Source: Solen grandis (Eukaryota; Mollusca; Bivalvia; Adapedonta; Solenidae). From it: a stretch of DNA of 64,000 bases. Where the stretch lies: the NCBI GenBank assembly GCA_021229015.1, contig CM037777.1, forward strand, positions 27,591,002-27,655,001, given 5' to 3'. Shown piece after piece: positions 30,909-42,440 of this stretch; position 1 is the stretch's first letter; each line of letters begins with the position of its first letter. A program made the translations under genes and the position numbers. Below the pieces are notes generated by a model. The model did no database searches, had not been told where the DNA came from, and worked only from the letters and a program-made list of their open reading frames with translations.

Positions 30909-31980
30909 TCTAGCTCACCTGAGCACAATGTGCTCAAGATGAGCTATTGTGACCGATGAATGTCCGTCATCAACATCAACTTAAAATGACATCACCTCCT
31001 AAACCAATGGGCCAATTTTGAAGAAACTTCACAGGAACGTTCCTTTGGTGAAGCTCATTCATAGTTGTTCAAATAATTTGATTTCATACAGAACTCTGGT
31101 TGACATGGCAATGGAAAGAAAAAACATGATAATTTTGAAAATCTTCTCAAAAACTACTGTTAAGATTTCAAGGTTATTTGGTACAGATGTTCCTTGGGTC
31201 ACTCTCTGCCAAGATTGTTTAAATTATTTTGATCAGTTGAAAAACATGGCCACCAGGGGGCGGAGCCTGTTTTCCTTATATGTATATAGTAGAAATTTCA
31301 AATATCTTCTCCTCCAAAAATACTGGATGGATTTCAAAATTATTTGGCACAGATGTTCCTTGGGTCACTCTCTATCAAGACCGTTAAAAACATGGCAATT
31401 TGAAAAATCTTCTTGGCCAAAAGTACTGGCTGTATTTCAAAGTTTTTTGGCACAGATGTTCCTTAGGGTTAATCTCTACCAAGATTGTTCAAATTATTTT
31501 GATTCGTTGAAAAAATGACTGCAATGGGGCGGAGCCTGTTTTCCTTATATCTATTTAGTAAAAACTTCAAAAATCTTCTCCTCCAAAAGTTCTGGTTGGA
31601 TTTCAAAGTTATATGACACAGATGTTCCTTGGGTCACTCTCTACCAAGATAATTCAAATTATTTTGATCTATTTAAAAAAGGTGGCTGCCAGGGGGCTAA
31701 GCCCATTTTCCTTATATGTATATTGTACAAATCTGAAAATTCTTCTTGTCCTAAAGTACCCCCATTGCATTTTCAACAATTTGTTATTTAAAGCCTCTGG
31801 CCACAGTTTTCATTTCCTATCTTGATGAAACTTGATCAGTATGTTTTATTTCATTATATATATATTTAGGTCAGTTTTAAATCTTGCTTATGTTACCCCC
31901 AAAGCTAGATAAAATCATTGAATCTTACTTACATGCTTAGGCAATTTTACTCAGGTGAGCAATTTAGGGTCATCTTGTTT
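30909..31980 (+). mobile_element. TAGCTCACCTGAGC repeat, long copy
   Basis: Head CTAGCTCACCTGAGCACAAT, then GTGCTCAAGATGAGC. About five ~150-base internal units (CAGATGTTCCTTGGGTCACT, CAAGATTGTTCAAATTATTT, GGGGGCGGAGCC). Tail CAGGTGAGCAATTTAGGGTC then ATCTTGTTT. The 166-codon open frame at 31018-31518 follows the unit period and is not considered a gene. Confidence 0.82.
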
Positions 31981-32129
31981 CGATTTTTCTGTTATGTGAT
32001 AACTCCTTGACAACGTCTTAGCATATTTAAATTTTTGCATTCATATGCTTTGAATTTTTAAATAGAAGAAATTAACAGTTGTGTAGTATCTCATTATGCA
32101 CATGGTTTTATATTTTTTGTTTGTTCCAG

Positions 32130-32183
32130 ATATGTCCTTTCCCAATGAAGGTACCTATCGAAGATCAAAGACAAAGACATCAG
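32130..32183 (+). CDS. 54-base linker exon, basic
   Basis: Acceptor TTGTTTGTTCCAG, donor GTAAAAAC. Reads MSFPNEGTYRRSKTKTS. Phase 1 in and phase 1 out, compatible with 29696 and 33697. An alternative last exon could read through 30008-30084 to a TAA. Confidence 0.55.
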
Positions 32184-33028
32184 GTAAAAACAGAAATATT
32201 TTGTTTTATGCCCATCTAATGGTGGATGGGCATATAGATTTGACCCTTTCAGTGTATTTTTGTGTATATGTCTCCATGTGTGAAGGTCAACTTCACAGTT
32301 AGCGGTCAGTGGTAAAAAATGATGTCTAATTTTCCTGTCAGGTCCAGGTGTAATGGATTTTAGAATCACTGGTCAAGAATGTTCACCATCATAAGACCAT
32401 GTGTAGTGTGCATGACCCAGGTCCATACCTCTAAAATCAGAGTTAAAGGTCAAAAAGTCAAGTGCGTCTTCCTTTGTCAGTTGAAAACATGGCTATAAGC
32501 TGGGACATACATGTCCTATGATACAATTCTAGTATGTAAAAACATGAAATTTTATGAGCTTTAGCACCAATAATTGCTTCTGTATATACTAGAGGTTACA
32601 TTATAACCACATCTTATGGAAGTTGGTTGCAATTAATCTGATTTATATTATTTAGGTTCAAAAACTAGGTCACTAGTTTCTGCCAAAGAAATGCTTAAGG
32701 TGTTCATTGTAAACAGCAAATTTTTCATATGATTTTTATGAAGGTTGATTAGAATATTTGTCTCTTTGAAATTTAGATAATTTTCATTTATTGGTCTTGT
32801 TAGATCAAAGGCTAGGTCTATTGATCATTTCTTGAAAACAAATTTATAAACACTCAAAAAGATAATGTGCTGTGGATAAAAAATTCAAATTATGACGTCA
32901 CAATTATTGGAAACAGTTACAACAGGAATCATAATTATTTAAGAAATCATATATTTTAATCCACTTTTGAATATAAAATGCAAGATATTCTAAGTTAATT
33001 GGTTTTGAATCCCAATGATTGACCCCTG

Positions 33029-33345
33029 TAATATATACAGAGAATGTATATATACCTGTTGTTGGTCACTTATTCTATAATGACCCATAACTCATGCAAA
33101 ACGTAATATATACAGGGAAAGTATATATACCTGTACTTGTTTTATGTTGTTGTGGGTCACTAATTCTATAATGACCCATAACTCATGCAAAACGTAATAT
33201 ATACAGGGAAAGTACATATACCTGTACTTGTTTTATGTTGTTGTGAGTCACTAAATCTATAATGATCCATAACCCACGCAAAATGTAATATATACAGGGA
33301 AAGTATATGTACCTGTACTTGTTTTATGTTGTGGGAAACTTGCAT
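33029..33345 (+). repeat. 91-base tandem repeat, ~3.5 units
   Basis: Units begin at 33029 (short), 33104, 33195 and 33286 with GTAATATATACAGGGAAAGT, and contain ACCTGTACTTGTTTTATG and CTATAATGACCCATAAC. Confidence 0.9.
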
Positions 33346-33696
33346 CTTTAACTTCAACAAACTCATTTTAGGCTATAACATAAAAGACAATAGTTTTATT
33401 AGGCATATAAGGCCTTTATAGACAAATTGCGTCAAATACATTTGCATTTCGTTAATGATTGTTTACTGTACATGATTCCAGGTACATGTAAACTCATGTA
33501 TCGACATACTCATATCTCGACATAAAAACAATGATCTCCTAAATGTTAAGATAACGAGTTTCGACTTTATATATATATTTATATCCTTCTGTTATCATTG
33601 AATATGGGGCACTGCGAATTTAAGATAAATTACTTGTACAGAAAGAAAAACATATTTACATATGGATGTTCAATGATTTTTTGTAATGTTTTTTAG

Positions 33697-34014
33697 TGCC
33701 AAAGGTTCGTACATTGAAAGGAAAGAGGCTGTACAACAAACAATTAAGCTGTTTCTATTGTGAGAAAGTACTTCACCATAGCTAAAATGCATGGAAATGA
33801 GAGGCTTATTTCAAGTACAATATGAAAATCCTAAGGCAAGGCCATGGAAATCTCATTGTTGTCGTAGGCCATGCAAGGCAAGTCATGCAGCATCAGACTA
33901 TATTCCATGTGTATTCTGTTTTGGATTCTTCTTCAAGAAGGAGTTGTGGAGACACACAGAGAAATGTAAATGGAATAAGGATAAGTCTAAACAACAAGTT
34001 AGCATCATAGCCAG
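33697..34014 (+). pseudogene. Zinc-finger exon, damaged
   Basis: Acceptor TAATGTTTTTTAG. The first frame reads VRTLKGKRLYNKQLSCFYCE and meets TAA at 33782. After a frameshift near 33866 the other frame gives SDYIPCVFCFGFFFKKELWR then HTEKC, a C-x2-C...H-x4-C finger. Ends at a GCCAG donor-like site. Confidence 0.65.
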
Positions 34015-34034
34015 GTGAAAACTCCTTCTTGCAG

Positions 34035-34948
34035 GTAGTTTGGTGGAAAATGAAATTCCAGAAGAACTGCAAAAATCAGTATTTGTTAAAATGCGGAAAG
34101 ATGATGTGTATGATGGAGTCATTTGTGATGATCTCATTCTGCAGTATGGCAGCATCCTTATTAATCAGCTCGGCACAAAGAGAACAAACAATATTTCACA
34201 AAGAATGCGGCAATTGGCAAGACTTAAAATACATCTGAATGAGACAGAAAATGAAAAGAAATGCCTCAGCTCCTACATAAATTCTGAATACTTTGATAAG
34301 ATTGTTAGTGCTATTAAACATGTTAAACAGAACAACTATTAAACAGAACAACTTCTGCCATCTTTCACAGTACCATCATTGGCCCTTGCTCTTGGGAACA
34401 ATCTAGTAAAAGTTGCAGAAATTCTCCGTGGCATAACCCTAAGACGAAAAGATGATGTCTTGAAGAGGGATGCAGATGATATTCTGAAACTTTTAAGTGG
34501 AGAATGGACCCAACTTATCTCATCTGCAGCATTTGCTTCGTTGAGAACAAACAAGATGAACAAACCATTGGTTTTACCAATTACTTCTGATTTGGGGCTG
34601 TTGAGAGACCATCTTTGTCATGAAATTGAGGAAATGGCTGAGAAAATCAAAACAATTACTGATGCTAAAACTTAGAGAAATTAGGCAGAGGCAACATTAG
34701 TTAGAGTGACAATCGTCAGATGATGAAAATGTTCAGAACTCACCAGATAGACAATAGGCAGAGAAATTGAAAAAGCGACTATGGACAGTTGAAGAAAACT
34801 CTTTTTTAAGTTTTTTTTTCTCAAGAAATACCTGAAGAGTAAAACTTTGCCTCCTGGGTCACTTATAAATAAGGCCACAGAACAGCTGAAAAACAGAAGT
34901 ATTGCACAAATTCAGACTAGGCTACACAGTGTCATTAGGGGCAAGTAG
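34035..34948 (+). pseudogene. Recombinase-associated conserved region and basic tail
   Basis: Frame 34037-34672 is continuous except for one TAA at 34340. Landmarks: NISQRMRQLARLKIHL, SLALALGNNLVKVAEILRG, GEWTQLISSAAFASLRTNKM, NKPLVLPITSDLGLL. I recall this order from the core-binding part preceding Crypton-like tyrosine recombinase domains. After 34675 only a short C-terminus can be read: RLWTVEEN near 34770, then GSLINKATEQLKNRSIAQIQ and TRLHSVIRGK before the TAG at 34946. That is a Myb/SANT-like basic end. No recombinase catalytic box is present. Confidence 0.6.
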
Positions 34949-36242
34949 GTGTTGCAACATTTACAAAGATTGCAGAACTTACCTTTCACTTGTGCAAAAA
35001 GCTGTAGTCTAAATAAGTAATAATGGCTATTTTGCTATTTTGCTTCAAGGTCAAAGGTCAGTAACCTGTCTGGGCTGTAATACCATAGCTTAATGGATCT
35101 TATAACCCTTAATACAAATGTTCTTATATATGAGACACTTTGTTGCACATGAGTCCAGTCCCAAGCTTCAAGGATGAGGTTACATTTACATGCCAAAGTT
35201 TTAAATCAGTATCAAAGCGGCATGATAGGGAAATCGATCACCTTTAGTTCTAGAAGTACAAGTGAATATTTAAATGAAGTGTGATAACTAGCCTTATGTG
35301 GTATAAGATGAATTGGCAGTGTTTGCAGAGTGTGGTCTTGACTATCTTATTGTGTATTAGATGTATAAAAGAAATATATGTGTTGTCTTGTTACATATTG
35401 GCATGATCATCCTCAAGGTAGTTAGCTTTGCATTTGATAAAAATTTGCATCCAGCCTCATGTGCAAAATTGTATGTTCAATTGTACTGGTATATGAACAT
35501 TTTAATTTGTATATAACAATGTTCATACAGAAATATAAAACTTAATTATTGTTAAGGCTCAAATTGATCCAAAAGTTTGTTTTTGAATAGCATAAAAAAG
35601 ATACCACATATGAAATGTTCACACTGAGTGACTGTCCAATACTCAGTTTTTAGCCAAATTTTCATTTCCTTTTTTGTATGTTAATGGAATAACTGTAAAC
35701 ATGAAACTTTATCACCTGTGTCTAAAAGTTAAGTCACTAAGTCAAAATTTAGAAAAACACCTAAGAGGCCACATCTTGGGACTTTTGTTATTTTATTTGC
35801 TCCTTTTACTAAGAAAGTGTAACAAAGCGGTTTGTTAAACAATTAATAGAATAATTGCCTCATTCAAATACTTTAAAATGTTGATGAAAATATATGTACT
35901 TAACAAACTAGATGTGTTTTTCTTAATAAAAAGTAATTAAGGTCTTAAGTTAGTGCCCTTTAAAAATCTGGACTCCAGCTTTGCCATTCTACCACATCTA
36001 TTTAGTTCATTTAGAATTCAATAATATTTCAGTTCTCATTAAGTAACACTGAATCAATTAAGTCCATGATGCACAAGCTATAGGAGAGATGTTGGTCAGA
36101 AGTTGGTGCAGTTAATTGTTTCATTCATTTCTATATTTACATTTGTAAAGAAAGACCAGAAGACATGAATGAATGTGTTTATGTTCATTTAGATCCTTTG
36201 GTATCTCTTTAATTCATATAATTATACTTTCACAATATTACT
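34949..36242. other. Downstream flank, no gene
   Basis: AT-rich. A perfect direct repeat of AGGTCA with one spacer base (AGGTCAAAGGTCA) is at 35047-35059. Nothing coding was recognised. Confidence 0.4.
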
Positions 36243-36640
36243 GTCCTCGGTGGCTGAGTAGTAATAGTGTCAGCCTCGGGAGCGGAATGTTGTGGGTTTG
36301 ATCCCTGGCTTCAACATACCAAAGTGGTAAAAATGGTACTGGTATAGCTTCCTTTCTTGGTGCTCGGCCTGGTGTCAGGATAATGTTAGTCATGCCACAT
36401 GTCTACAGTGTGATATGCCACCTGTCTACAGTGTGATATGTCACCTGTCTACAGTGTGATATGCCACCTGTCTACAGTGTGATATGTCACCTGTCTACAG
36501 TGTGATATGCAACTGTCTACAGTGTGATATATCACATGTCTACTGCGTGATACTGCAGTGTGGCAGCACTATAACTGTCTCAAAGAGACATCGTATCCAA
36601 ACTGAAATACTGTCGATGGGACGTAAAACCCAACAAACAA
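36243..36640 (+). mobile_element. SINE-A with an internal 23-base tandem expansion
   Basis: Head with GGTGGCTGAGTAG and TGGGTTTGATCCCTGG; 3' end GGGACGTAAAACCCAACAAA. Between them, at 36391-36554, the segment CCACCTGTCTACAGTGTGAT is repeated seven times where other copies have it once. Confidence 0.9.
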
Positions 36641-38459
36641 ATGATGTCATAGTTGTTGTGTAGTGTTTTATTGTATTCTGATTCTGTAAATATAAAAATG
36701 TCTTGCTTATTATACTCATTGTTCGTGAAAATGATGCATTACTAATTAACTTGGATGGTTAGAATGTATGTTAAAGTTTGAGATGCTCTTCAGGGGTATA
36801 TATAGATAGAAGAATATGGCTTTTGAATCGAATTAGGGCTCCGGATCATTAGGAACCAACCATAAATCTCAAGGCACTGAGAGACTTCTGGCGGGGTTTT
36901 CATAAAACAAAGAGATTGTTAAGCTGACCCATATTCGAATTTGACATAGGCATGAGGAAATGTGTAGTTCTTTCTGGAATAAGAAAAAAAGTCCTATCGA
37001 CAGTTTCTCGGTGCATTGATTGTTTTTTTTGTTGTTTTTTTGTCATAGTGTTCCCAATGGGTGTTTTTTGCTCAGGTGACTGTGAAGAGGCTATCAATAT
37101 CATCTTGTTATGAAGTTTATCACTGACATTATTCATAGAATTAAATGGAAGAGTAGAAATGAAATGTAAAATAAATTTTAATCAATCATTGCATGACTGT
37201 TGCTTGATTTTAGCAACTATCTGTACCTACTGTACCCTTATTGGTTTTGTCGATTATTCATTGAAAATATGATTTGAAGAATTGAATTGCGAATAAGTCT
37301 CTTTGTATAAACCACTTTTTGCCATACTCGGTCACAACAAATGTGATTGATATGTAATGGTTACTTCTCGGTCCTGTCTACGGAAATTATGGTAAGGGTG
37401 GGGTTGGGGGATTCCGTGCCATCTTTCATACTTTCCTCTTCTTCTTTTCAGATTTTTACGGGGCGGGGATGGGGGTCTTTTCTCCTTTACTCTTAGTATA
37501 CTAGCTAAATTCCTGGGGGTCATGACACCTTAACCCCCTCTGGATCTGCGCATGGTTGATAGGCCATTTCATCAAAAGGGATCAGCAATACCCGGTATAA
37601 TTCGCTGATTGTAATTGACCAGTCGGTGACGGGAGGAAAACTTTCAAATGTAAAGTATTTATTGAAAATGTGTGGAATTTTACACCAGCATGTAGATTAG
37701 GTGTTCGGGAAGTGCATCGTTTTTTTTTAAACCGCTTATTTAATTTTTTTTTTATTTGCCACATTGAGGTCAAGGAATTAATTCGTGTGACAAGTATGAT
37801 ACCAGAACAGCTTGTAACTTGGAGGCTGATTAGGTTTTTATTCACCACTACTTGTATGTAGCTATTCTCTGTCTGAAAGGGTTTTTATTCTGAGATGTAC
37901 TGACATGTTCAAGTGGAGAAAAAGGTTTAAAAACTTGTGTACTTATTAGACTATTTAAAATAAAACCAGTAAAATTAAATCCATTTAATGGCCTAAGGTA
38001 AAGCATCATTGTCACAAGGTAAATAATTAGAGAATTTCAAGACAGGGAAATGTGTCACGTCGGCTCCACCTCATCACATGTTTATATATCAACAATGGGA
38101 GAAAAAACGCTAGTATATATTATTTCAAGAATTAAGAAACATAATTTCTGGTTCAATACACCCTCGTGAATTCATGCTGAGAATAACCATGTAAAATAAA
38201 GTTATTTGATTAATTGAAAAAACAAAAACAAACAAAAACAAACAAACAAACGTAGTAACAGTACTAGGTACTTTAATTATATTAGATACTTTGCTGTTGC
38301 AAAACATAGCCTTTACACCCATCAACACCAAAACCTTCAGGTTTTTTGTGCTGATTTGTACGTTTGTCTTTTTGGATTTTTGAAAACGAAGTGTAGCCCC
38401 GGTCCTACGAGCAGGATGGAGCTTCGTCGGTGGACTTCTCCAAAACACTAAAAAATTGA
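36641..38459. other. No supported gene
   Basis: Intergenic AT-rich sequence with short purine/pyrimidine runs (37385-37505) and a CAAAAA-type simple run near 38219-38250. Open frames here show no motif. Confidence 0.35.
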
Positions 38460-39139
38460 AAAGGCACAGTTTTTACATATAAAGATTGTTTTTCTTTCTG
38501 TAGTTGTTTTAAATTGTTTTAATCCATAGATGGCCAGGTGAAGACAGTTAAGACAATCGCATTTATATGGCAGCAAACGGCAGTGACTCCGGAAGGAATC
38601 GTGCAACTTGTAGCGAATGAAATAAATCTCACCACTGCCGTGCTCTGTGCCACTGCCCTGTCGTATTAAAGAATTAATGTAATTGATTTTGTCCGTGCGC
38701 GATTTTTTTCCCGTTGCTGCTGCTGTGCCGCCACACATATGGATTTCCACCCAAAGTAACCCACGGAATAGACCTAGCTGATAAAACGTAGCATCTCAAA
38801 AATCTGAAGACCCTCTTTAGTAAGCCCGTTCGCTACGCTGTGCTCCGGTTATGACATGAGATACGTTTATGGAGCGCTTAGACGGTCTGTGCCGAGGCAA
38901 CGACAGTTTCACAGTCTCCACGATTTTGTAAAAGTGCATTGCACAATCTCCGCTCAAGCATCGTCCGGGCTGCTCTATGATTGTGCACGACCTTGTTGCC
39001 AAAAAATATTGTACGGAAATTTTAGATCCGTGGGCAATTCGTACGACCTCGCACAGTTATCGCATACATTTTGTAGTTGTTTATTTCATTTAACAAAAAA
39101 AATTATCACAGCTTATGATTATCACTCTCGTTGGCTCTG
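38460..39139. other. No supported gene; CGCTACGCTG word at 38829
   Basis: A few GC-richer segments, including TTCGCTACGCTG near the left end, related to the loops of hairpins at 19035 and 48443. Several short frames on both strands; none recognised. Confidence 0.3.
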
Positions 39140-39325
39140 TTGGCGGCGTATGTGGTCATTATTGTTGAAGGAAACCGGAGAACCCGGAGAAAACCAACGT
39201 GTCTGGACGGGCGACCACTGTACCCCCTGACTTACATGACCGGGAATCGAACCCGAGACGCATTGGTGAGAAGCGAAGAGTGTTACCAGAATCAGAATAT
39301 ATTACCTCTACGCTACCCGGGCATA
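39140..39325 (-). mobile_element. SINE-C, third tRNA-headed family
   Basis: On the minus strand: GGGTAGCGTAGAGGTAAT (A box), GGGTTCGATTCCCGG (B box), then GTTTTCTCCGGGTTCTCCGG. This body is widespread in invertebrate SINEs. The adjacent GGGCATATAATGTACAT occurs twice (39319-39354). Confidence 0.7.
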
Positions 39326-39352
39326 TAATGTACATCGGGCATATAATGTACA

Positions 39353-39433
39353 TTGGGCGACTTGTTCTTGCGTTCGCCCGCATTCGAGCATGGCCAAAAC
39401 GCGAGCTCTCTCTTCAGAATTTAGCCTTGGCAT
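39353..39433 (-). pseudogene. Tc1/mariner-like helix-turn-helix remnant
   Basis: The minus-strand frame reads MPRLNSEERARVLAMLECGR then TQEQVAQ and is then lost into the GGGCATATAATGTACAT duplication. The wording matches the start of mollusc Tc1/IS630-type transposases. No catalytic domain remains. Confidence 0.5.
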
Positions 39434-39493
39434 TCTTAAATACGAATGTTTAATCAGAAAATCTCTGAAATTGTGATGTCTATCGACTAGCAC

Positions 39494-40669
39494 ATGTAAC
39501 TGTGTAAAATGTGATCGATTTCATCACGTGGTAAACATACACGAGGTGCACGTGGAAATCATGAGCAGCCACCGGAAATGGACATCGGGCTGAATAGAAG
39601 CGCACGATTTTTTCTTTGTCGTGATTGTCGGTCAATGTACATGTATACAGACTACATTTCATTAAAATTTCAATAGGTATGAGGAAAATAACCTCGTAAG
39701 ACGTCTGTATATTTATATATATTTATGTATATATATTTATATATGAATATAGTTTAAACCACATGTAAAGGCCTTTCACATGTCTAACTTTATTTTTTTT
39801 AATTTAAAGTAAGATTAAAACCCTGACTTAAATTACATATTTACTGACAGCACAATTCCAATTCATGCGATGGGTCTTTGGTCTTTCATACACGTTCTCA
39901 CAAAATGATAAAACATCTCTGTCATTTGTTATTTTTCATTTATGCTATCCTGCATTTAAGGTATCTTGTGATACACAACATAAGCAATTCCTAGCACGTC
40001 CAAGAACAATCTTAACTCTAGCGCCCCGCCATGAATACAAAGTACATAAAAATGGTTCAAAGTTTCTTTCTGGAAGATGATTGAGTTGAAGGCATAGAAA
40101 GAACGGACCCATTGAAAATCGTGCAATCAAAAAAAAAATAGGTATATGGCCAAAATATGTTTTCAGCGCCTAAGGTATCATGCTAACAGTAGGTTTATCC
40201 CAAAGACCCCAATCAGACTAAAATAATACTTACCTGTAAGTTATTTCATTTTAAGAAAAAGTCGTTTTTTATATTTAATTTTCATTTAAGGATTCATTTT
40301 ATAGCATTTTGCAATTTTATATTTGACTATATTGATGAGATATTAAAACGATAAATAATAACTACTAAAAATAGTGTCCTTTGTTCTGTTTTGTGCCTTC
40401 TTTCTTTCATTGAAAACAAAACAAAACTATATTCTACAGCTACTTGAATAATGTTAAACATTTTGCATTGTTATAATAGATTGTTAATAATGTCATCCTT
40501 ATCATCATGATAACACAAACTCTAATTTAAAAATTTAAAACATATTTTTAAAATGACAGTTTACAGAACAATTAAAATGTCAAATGTTTTAAACAATTAA
40601 AATATGTCTAAACCTGACCACGTGCTTCATGATATTTTGCACTATGTAATAATATAATAACAAATAAAT
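39494..40669. other. No gene seen
   Basis: AT-rich with TATATATTTATAT-type simple runs near 39708-39745. Confidence 0.35.
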
Positions 40670-41040
40670 AATTAGATTCAGCAAATACACCAATCACTGA
40701 TTATTGCTGGGGCATCTTTGACTTAATTACAATATAAAAAGTTTCCAACACCTTTCTCAGGGGCTATATCACTGAAATGTCACATTCATCTCTATATCCA
40801 GTTAAAACAAACAATGCTTTCTTTTCAATAACAATAAAAAACACCAACGACCACAATCATTACCAGAATATAAATGGCGGAAATATAATGGATTTGTGAC
40901 GTCATGTAATACAATTCAAATCCACCAATGAAAATGCCTTGTATCACATGATATAACGAACCAATCAGAAAGGTCTGGTCAATGGTCAAGATTTCTTGAC
41001 CTGTAAAAGCATCTAACCCTAACACTAACGTTTCATCAGC
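40670..41040 (-). repeat. Promoter-like block, copy A
   Basis: Direct-repeat partner of 43375-43690. Shared landmarks in order: AATACACCAATCACTGA, AATTACA.T...AAA, TTCCAACA, ATATATCCAG-like, AAATGGCGGAAATA, TTCAAATCC, CCAATGAAAATG, ATCACRTGATATAAC and TCAGAAAG. Copy A contains a minus-strand open frame, but the conserved words are CCAAT/CACGTG-type promoter motifs. Confidence 0.65.
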
Positions 41041-41099
41041 CGAAAAATATCGTTTTAGGATTACTTTAGTGTAAAGTCGGTCCCAAAAACACTTTTCAA

Positions 41100-42440
41100 A
41101 TAGGGGTTAGGTCGAGGTTAGCTCAGGGTTAATCATCATCATCATCATCATCATTATCATCATCAATTTTCTCCTCTTTAAAATTAATATTACATAAAAA
41201 TACTATTCCATCTCACTACGATGCATCAGAAAGTATAATATACGCCACCCAAAGTATACAGCCAGAAATAGCTATTTAGGAGTCACTTAAATCTAATCTC
41301 GTTTCAAGTCTCTTAAATATTTCGTCCGATGCATCCATCAATTCATTTACCATATGCAGATACCCCGCCAATTTGTCTTCTTCTCTGCCAGACTCAATAT
41401 CAGCAATTGTTTCAAATAACTTTGTCTTTAAATCACAGTGAGACTCGCAGCCAAGGTTTTTTTTTCGTTGAGATAGGGGTTCACCTCCATGTCTGAATCA
41501 TTTTGGGCACACACGGAAACATTAGTCTCTGTTGTATGGACAAGTTCATCATTATCAAGATCAAAGATCTCGTGGATTAATGTGTCGAAAGCTTCTTTCC
41601 GCTCGTCCCTTTCAGCAATCTGATTTTGCGGGGGTGACATATGACCTTTCTGGAACATTGCTTCAGTCGATTCAGCTTCAATGACAGTGCCATCAACAAT
41701 GTCCAACAGCAATTCTATACACATATCATACGCCGTACACATGCCCTAAAACAAATGACCAGTTTTTAAAATAAAACTCCATAATAGATAGATAAAGGTG
41801 AGTAACACTTGAAGTTCAACTGAGTGAGTTAGAGGCTGGGTCAGGGTAAGGTAACAAAAACGTTTTTACGAGGGTAGGGGTAAGGTCAGGCTTAGGTACA
41901 TAACGGTAAGCCAGGATTATGGTTTCAGTCTTAGTCTAAAGGGTTAGCTGCGCAAATCAATTTTCTATTAAGGTCTACGTCAGCTTTAGCTTTTCACTTT
42001 CGCATTATGTCAGAGTTAGGTCGGGGCTAAGGTAAGTTAAGGGTTATGTCGGGGTACGTCACAAAACACTTTTCCCAATAGGGTTAGGTTTGAGTTAGGT
42101 CAGGGTTAGGTCAACATCTTTTCCTAACCTTAAGGTGTGTCAGGGTAAGGGGTTCTGAGTAAGCTATGTTAATAAGGGTAAGCATGGGTAAGGGTTGTGA
42201 ATAAGCTATGTTAGTAAGGGTAAGAATGGGTAAGGGGTTCTGAGTAAGCTATATGAGTAAGGATAAGCATGGGTAGGTGATTCTGAGTAAGCTTAAATAA
42301 TTTTGGGTAAGCTATATGAGTAAGGGTAAGCATTGGTTAGGGATTCTGAGTAAGCTTGAATAATTTTGGGTAAGCTATATTAGTAAGGGTAAGCTAGGGT
42401 AAGGGGTTGTGTGTAAGCTATATTAGTAAGGGTAAGGGTT
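41100..42440 (-). repeat. Degenerate GGGTTAGG / GGGTAAGC tandem tract
   Basis: Interspersed TTAGGG-like words (41106-41135, 42060-42110), then a ~50-80-base tandem (42160-42440) built on GAGTAAGCTATATTAGTAAG and GGGTAAGCATGGG. (ATC)n at 41137-41165. Most of it lies in the intron of the gene 41276-43354; the left part overlaps its 3' flank. Confidence 0.6.

Larger units (their letters stand above)
28349..34948 (+). pseudogene. Decayed multi-exon SET / zinc-finger / recombinase-associated gene
   Basis: Pieces in order: SET exon (28349-28573), linker exons (29654-29696 and 32130-32183), zinc-finger exon (33697-34014) and a long C-terminal block (34035-34948). The last four pieces chain in compatible phase up to 33697. 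From memory, similar proteins in fish and invertebrates carry a KMT5A-like SET domain, C2HC fingers and then a Crypton-like tyrosine recombinase. Here the catalytic recombinase domain is absent. Damage: possible GC donor after the SET exon, TAA at 33782, a frameshift near 33866, a 20-base gap too short to be an intron (34015-34034), a TAA inside a 16-base duplication (34340), another stop at 34673 and a frameshift near 34790. N-terminal SET exons were not found. It is probably not functional. Confidence 0.7.

Noticed and set aside
31018..31518. 166-codon plus-strand frame
   Set aside because: It follows the ~150-base periodicity of the TAGCTCACC repeat (GGGCGGAGCC, CAGATGTTCCTTGGG recur); repeat-derived frame.
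38448..38750. 100-codon minus-strand frame with several Cys residues
   Set aside because: No recognisable zinc-finger spacing, no splice context and no homology that I can name.
40825..41025. 66-codon minus-strand frame with hydrophobic residues
   Set aside because: It lies in the duplicated promoter-like block; the partner block at 43375 does not keep the frame.
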